A program made the translations under genes and the position numbers. From Enemella dayhoffiae (GTDB lineage: Bacteria; Actinomycetota; Actinomycetes; Propionibacteriales; Propionibacteriaceae), in assembly GCF_002250625.1 (NCBI RefSeq), contig NZ_NMVQ01000045.1, positions 1-64,000 of the forward strand: a DNA stretch of 64,000 nt, written 5' to 3'. The notes beneath the pieces are model-generated. The model had not been told where the DNA came from, did not search any database, and saw only the letters and a program-made list of their open reading frames with translations. Below are positions 60,224 through 64,000 of the stretch, in pieces (the first letter of the stretch is position 1; each line of letters begins with the position of its first letter).

Positions 60224-62485
60224 CTGAGAAGGGTTGCTCAGCAAGTCGTGCACGCGTTTCCGCATTCGGGGTTCTGGGCTGATCAAGCCAACTCCGCGAC
60301 GCGAGGCCGCGGTCACGTATCCGGATGCGGTGAGGCGATCAATCGCCTCCGGAACTGACGCTCGGAGCGGTAGAGGAAGCCCCCGTGACAGGGCATCGAC
60401 CTTTCTTGCGGATCCCCGCTGAACATACACCTTGCGAAGAATCGTGAGCGCTACCTTTTCGACATCTTGGAGTGGGAGATTCAATATCGCATCATTGGTG
60501 TCGGATTCGGCGCTGAAAGATTCAATCTCGCAGTTGATAAAGTTTGATTCGCATTCAGGTGGGACTTTCGACCAGCCGACGACTGAGTTGATCAGACAGC
60601 CGCTGAATGAGGGGAACTTCTCATGCGATTCCACTAGCAAGACATCCAGTTCGTCAATCATGCAGTCCCTGAAGTTGGAGCTCGCCATGTAGCCACCTCC
60701 TTCTACGGCCAACCTAGGAATAAGTAGCTCGTGAAACTCAGGAGCCAAGGCCGAGTCTATCTCGCACCCCAGAGAGTCCGCGCAACGGGCGACTTCCATC
60801 AGCGGCTCGTCAGTAAAATTCTGGTTGATGCGATGGTTAAGGGCCTGCTTCGCATGGGCCGGCTGAAATCCCAGTTCGATCAAACGACTCGCGGCGACTT
60901 CCCCTGGTAAACCGTCGGTCGCATTGCTCCACGAGGAGGGACGACCTAATGCATGAGGTCCGAATGGATTCGCCATATAGATGGCCAAGTCTTGCCCGTA
61001 GGCGGCATTAGCTAAATCGACGTCCGCGAATTGACGACTCTCCAGCCCTTGCTCGCTTGAATTGACCGAGACGAGACCGGGAAGGCGAAGAAGCTGCTGA
61101 AGGGCCTCTTGCTCTGGGTCATATCCGCAAACTTCTCGAAACTTCTTGCGCATGTCATCTAGGCTGATTGGGCCCAGATTCCCGTCGCTTGCTCGCGCCA
61201 TGGTGGCGATCCCTGCCAAGAGTGCAAGAACGGAATCGGGGCTAACTGTCTGCAGAAGGTCGGCTTCGCGGCGAGACAGCTGGCTGAGGATTGTGGCCCA
61301 AGCATCGCCACGGTCCAACCCCATCAGAGACTCTGGCCGGTCTACCGCGAGTAGAAATCTGAGAAGTAGGGGCCTTGTGGGGAGCCATGGCGGAGTTGAC
61401 ACATCACCAATCAGGCTGCGCACCCGACCCTCGTCAAAATCACGAAGATGCACAATGTCAGCCGTGTCCAATCCCAGAGTCTCTAGCAATTCTTCATCTG
61501 AGGAAAAGTACTGTGCGCGCCCAGCCACGAGTATTCCGATGGAACTGGGACTTTCTTGGATCAGGTTCCGAACTGGGTGCAGAGCAGCGCGTCGAACAGT
61601 CTTGAGGTCGCGAGCCCCCCCAACCCATTGAACGGGGACAAGCTCATCGAATCCATCCAAGAGTAGATCGCACGCTCCAGCTCGCCAAGCAGAAATAAGC
61701 TGTCTCTCTGAAGTGAATCCTATGTCTTCGGCGTGTCGAGAGAGCACCTCGCGGGGTGTCCGTAAACCGTGAAGATCGCGCAGGTTGATGTGGAGCGGAA
61801 AGCGATTCTCGTCAGGCGTCTTGAAATACGTCTTTCGGAGGTGGAGAAAGGTTTGACGGAGGGCCTCACTCTTTCCTGAGCCATAGTCACCGAGCAAAAT
61901 CGTTGGGTCAGAGTCGCGGACGCGGTCTACGAGGGCGCTGACTCCAAAGGGCCCTGCGTTCAAGAGGGCAGATTCCATGATCGGGTCAACATAGTCACCT
62001 TGCTTATGAACATTTGTTCGATCCCACCCGGCACTCCCAAATGGCGCAGCTTGACGTAGGGAGAGATACGCCTCGGTGTCGATCAGTCTCTTGCGTAGGC
62101 CAAGATAGCTGATAGCGTGGATCTGCAGTCCATGAGCCTTGGCAATCCTATGTATTTCGGCGCGCTGGTGGGCTTCTGGTTCGGATTGGGTAACGAAGAA
62201 TCCTTGAAGGTTCTTGTAGGGATCCTGGATTGCGACCTTACCCAAGAGTTGAGCGATCTTTTCGCCATCTTTGGCAGCCTTTGCCTTGCTACGATCGGTG
62301 GTGAACTCGAATACCTGTACTGAGTCCTCGGAGGTGAACACTGCGTCCCGCTCTTGGCCATCGATGATCGCACTACCGCCGGTATCTGACGGATCAAAGA
62401 TTGCGCGAGCTAGTGCAAGTGCTCGGATTTCAAACTCGCGGCCCGAGTCCTTGTTGTCGCGTGGGGTACGAGACGGTTCGGCCAT
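60209..62485 (-). CDS. NACHT-type STAND ATPase with an N-terminal nuclease-like domain, candidate defence gene
   Basis: This 758-aa protein has three parts. Residues 15-130 look like a PD-(D/E)xK restriction-like fold: [11 protein letters not shown] with Asp47, and VFEFTT with Glu60 in an E-x-T form instead of E-x-K. Residues 165-450 form a NACHT/STAND ATPase: Walker [16 protein letters not shown] (199-206), Walker [11 protein letters not shown] (274-281) and a sensor-like [11 protein letters not shown]. The last 300 residues have helices, then beta-solenoid-like stretches ([40 protein letters not shown]) and a winged-helix-like end. Base composition is clearly lower in GC than neighbours. 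The ATG has AAGGAG upstream. Such single-gene nuclease-NACHT proteins are anti-phage systems. That role is inferred. Confidence 0.82.
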   Translation of the reverse strand: MAEPSRTPRDNKDSGREFEIRALALARAIFDPSDTGGSAIIDGQERDAVFTSEDSVQVFEFTTDRSKAKAAKDGEKIAQLLGKVAIQDPYKNLQGFFVTQSEPEAHQRAEIHRIAKAHGLQIHAISYLGLRKRLIDTEAYLSLRQAAPFGSAGWDRTNVHKQGDYVDPIMESALLNAGPFGVSALVDRVRDSDPTILLGDYGSGKSEALRQTFLHLRKTYFKTPDENRFPLHINLRDLHGLRTPREVLSRHAEDIGFTSERQLISAWRAGACDLLLDGFDELVPVQWVGGARDLKTVRRAALHPVRNLIQESPSSIGILVAGRAQYFSSDEELLETLGLDTADIVHLRDFDEGRVRSLIGDVSTPPWLPTRPLLLRFLLAVDRPESLMGLDRGDAWATILSQLSRREADLLQTVSPDSVLALLAGIATMARASDGNLGPISLDDMRKKFREVCGYDPEQEALQQLLRLPGLVSVNSSEQGLESRQFADVDLANAAYGQDLAIYMANPFGPHALGRPSSWSNATDGLPGEVAASRLIELGFQPAHAKQALNHRINQNFTDEPLMEVARCADSLGCEIDSALAPEFHELLIPRLAVEGGGYMASSNFRDCMIDELDVLLVESHEKFPSFSGCLINSVVGWSKVPPECESNFINCEIESFSAESDTNDAILNLPLQDVEKVALTILRKVYVQRGSARKVDALSRGLPLPLRASVPEAIDRLTASGYVTAASRRGVGLISPEPRMRKRVHDLLSNPSQSFPW

Positions 62486-62514
62486 CAGGACTCCTTTGTC
62501 ATCGAGGCAGCCTC

Positions 62515-62520
62515 AGCATA
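62515..62520 (-). promoter_or_regulatory. Candidate -10 box of the NACHT gene
   Basis: TATGCT on the minus strand lies about 30 nt before the start codon. No clear -35 is seen. Confidence 0.35.
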
Positions 62521-62570
62521 GCTGAACGTGCTTGCAGGTTGGTCGCTCCTATGGGGTCTCGACCAATTCC

Positions 62571-64000
62571 TCAGCCGCGTCGCCCGCCCAGATAAGAGCC
62601 GACGACCGCGGCCCCGAGGTCGTCCAGGTCGGGGGCGACCACCTCGCCGTCCACGCGGCGGGCCAGCCGATCGATGAACCGGGCGAGCCCCCAATCCTCG
62701 CCCAGCCGGAAGAAGGTGACGTTCGCCCCCAGCCGGCGGGCGGTGTCCAGCTCCTGCACGGTGAGCCCGATCGTGTACGCCGACGGGGGATAGCTGAACA
62801 CCGACTCGCCATCCGGTTCGAGGTGGGCGGTCGGTTCACCGTCGGTGACCACCAGCAGCACCGGCTGCGCCGAGGGGTGCCGTCGGAAGAACCGGTTCGC
62901 CAGCAGCAGTCCGTGATGCAGGTTGGTGCCCTGGACGCCCCAGTTCGCCTCCAGCGAGGTGAGCTCGGTGATCTCGAGTCGCTCGGCGTGCCGACCGAAG
63001 CCGACCAGCTCCAGCGCGTCCCCGCGGAAGCGCGTCGACACCAGCTGATGCAGCGCCAGCGCGGTCTGCTTCATCGGCACCCAACGCCCCTCGATCGCCA
63101 TCGAGAACGAGGTGTCCACCAGCAGCGCCACCGCCGCCTGGGTGCGCGCCTCGGTCTCGGACACCTCGATGTCGTCCATCCGCAGGCGGACGCCCCGGCT
63201 CGGATCCCCGCCCTCGGCCACCGTCCGGCGGACCGCGTTGCCGACCGAACTGGTGACGTCCCACGGCTCGGAGTCGCCGAATTGCCACGTCCGCACCGCA
63301 CCGGTCCGATCGCCGGCCGCTCCCGCGGTGCGGGTTTCCCGCTGCCCGGTACGCCCGGACAACCGCTTCGCCACCTGCCGCAGCAGCGCCCGGCCCAGGT
63401 GGCGCATCGCCTTCGGCGACAGCCGCAGTTTGTCGTCCGGCCCGCGGGTGAGGAACCCCGAATTCTTCAACGCCCGCTCCAGTTCGGCGAGGGTGCGCGC
63501 GTCGACCGCGGCCTGATCGCCGAGTTGCCTAGCCAGCCGCTCCAGGTCGAGGTCGTCCATCGTGGCGCCGGCGTGCTGCTGGGCCAACTGTTCCGCGAGC
63601 GCGTCCAGGTCGGCCAGGTCCTGCATCATCGATGCCGCCTCACCCAGCCCGACGCCCTGCTCACCCTCGAACCCCTCGGAGCCGCCCCAGTCCTCACCGG
63701 GTCGCAGCTCCCGCAGCGTGGAATCCAACGCCGAGAGCGATGCCATCAGCTCCGGTGAGCCGAACGCCTGCTGCGCCAAGGCGTCCAGCTCGGCCCGCTG
63801 CTCGGGGCTGAGCGAGTTGCGCATCCGCTGTGCCGCGGCGGCCCGGGTGGCCAGCGCATCCAGCAGCTCGTCGATGTTGCGCGGGTTCTCGGGGAAGAAC
63901 TCGCCGTGTTTCGCCATGAACTCGGCGAAGTCGTCGGGGGTGTCCTCACCGCGGGAATGCTTGCCCAGCAGGGAGTTCAGGTCGTCCAGCATCTGCTTGA
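62571..64000 (-). CDS. vWA-domain protein, N-terminus outside the window
   Basis: The frame has no stop upstream to the right edge. Conserved sequence (GEFFPENPRNIDELLDAL; MRNSLSPEQRAELDAL) begins at once, so the start is probably outside. The C-terminal vWA domain has its metal site: LLVDTSFSMAIEG (DxSxS), GTN in VQGTNLHHGLL and VTDGEPTAHLE. The middle is helical and Gln/Leu-rich (ALAEQLAQQHAGATMDDLDL). Proteins of this type in actinobacteria usually sit beside a MoxR/ChlI-like AAA ATPase. That gene would lie to the right of the window. An ATG at 63992 is possible but improbable as the real start. Confidence 0.85.
   Translation of the reverse strand, partial: KQMLDDLNSLLGKHSRGEDTPDDFAEFMAKHGEFFPENPRNIDELLDALATRAAAAQRMRNSLSPEQRAELDALAQQAFGSPELMASLSALDSTLRELRPGEDWGGSEGFEGEQGVGLGEAASMMQDLADLDALAEQLAQQHAGATMDDLDLERLARQLGDQAAVDARTLAELERALKNSGFLTRGPDDKLRLSPKAMRHLGRALLRQVAKRLSGRTGQRETRTAGAAGDRTGAVRTWQFGDSEPWDVTSSVGNAVRRTVAEGGDPSRGVRLRMDDIEVSETEARTQAAVALLVDTSFSMAIEGRWVPMKQTALALHQLVSTRFRGDALELVGFGRHAERLEITELTSLEANWGVQGTNLHHGLLLANRFFRRHPSAQPVLLVVTDGEPTAHLEPDGESVFSYPPSAYTIGLTVQELDTARRLGANVTFFRLGEDWGLARFIDRLARRVDGEVVAPDLDDLGAAVVGSYLGGRRG

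Overview
This window is a stretch of a high-GC actinobacterial chromosome. Dense short-gap gene packing, many GTG starts, GTGA/ATGA start-stop overlaps and a set of apparently leaderless promoters (a TANNNT hexamer 6-7 nt before the start codon) all point that way. The gene content (acyl-CoA mutase, a fused PntA, LGFP-repeat exoproteins, Pmt mannosyltransferase, a BCKDH/PDH-like operon) fits the Propionibacteriaceae or a close relative. That placement is inference from gene content and style; no rRNA marker is present.

Layout. 1-6.1 kb: the tail of an IS481-like transposase, then a minus-strand 2-oxoacid dehydrogenase operon (MaoC-like, E1 alpha, E1 beta, E3, E2). 6.2-14.3 kb: minus-strand genes for a DUF4190 protein, malate dehydrogenase, an ActP-type symporter with its DUF485 partner, PurU, a lipoprotein, UDP-glucose dehydrogenase and a double GNAT protein. 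14.4-18.2 kb: plus-strand CNNM/CorC, TrpRS and a phosphotransferase. 18.2-30.8 kb: a secreted-protein region with four LGFP-repeat loci (a broken gene, an ExeM-type nuclease, an S1 protease and a repeat-only protein). It is interleaved with a cobalt-type nitrile hydratase operon, an acyl-CoA mutase large subunit and an M20 amidohydrolase. 31-33.5 kb: TerC and a DUF2207 gene broken by one in-frame TGA.

33.5-35.5 kb is the most interesting part. A Ro60/Rsr (TROVE-vWA) gene is preceded by two tandem stretches that fold as Y RNAs. Both carry the Y-RNA signature (GGGCCGA ... GGTTATC). The first carries a circularly permuted tRNA-like module: T-arm, then an acceptor-like stem closed by a tetraloop, then a D-arm. 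A candidate promoter places the transcription start on the first base of the first RNA's closing stem.

35.5-60.2 kb is mostly housekeeping and metabolism: CYTH-CHAD, an alpha/beta hydrolase, a 3-hydroxybutyrate dehydrogenase-like SDR, a Tag-like glycosylase, an APC permease, FrnE, PntB/PntA, an FAD oxidoreductase, a peptide-binding lipoprotein, Pmt, RsmI, an SSS symporter with a His-rich partner, a Ski2-like helicase, an epoxide hydrolase, a gamma-family PLP lyase divergent from an Lrp/AsnC regulator, and a coupled tatD-nitroreductase-rsmA run. 60.2-62.5 kb holds one gene of clearly lower GC, a nuclease-like plus NACHT-type STAND ATPase that looks like an acquired defence gene. A vWA protein gene runs off the right edge.

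Several small repeat families are scattered between genes: two palindromic families with two copies each, a TGAGCCTGTCGAAG repeat that lies both inside a coding linker and at a stop codon, and a 14-bp tandem array. The only gene-free gap over 300 bases is 33508-33877, which is filled by the two RNA candidates.
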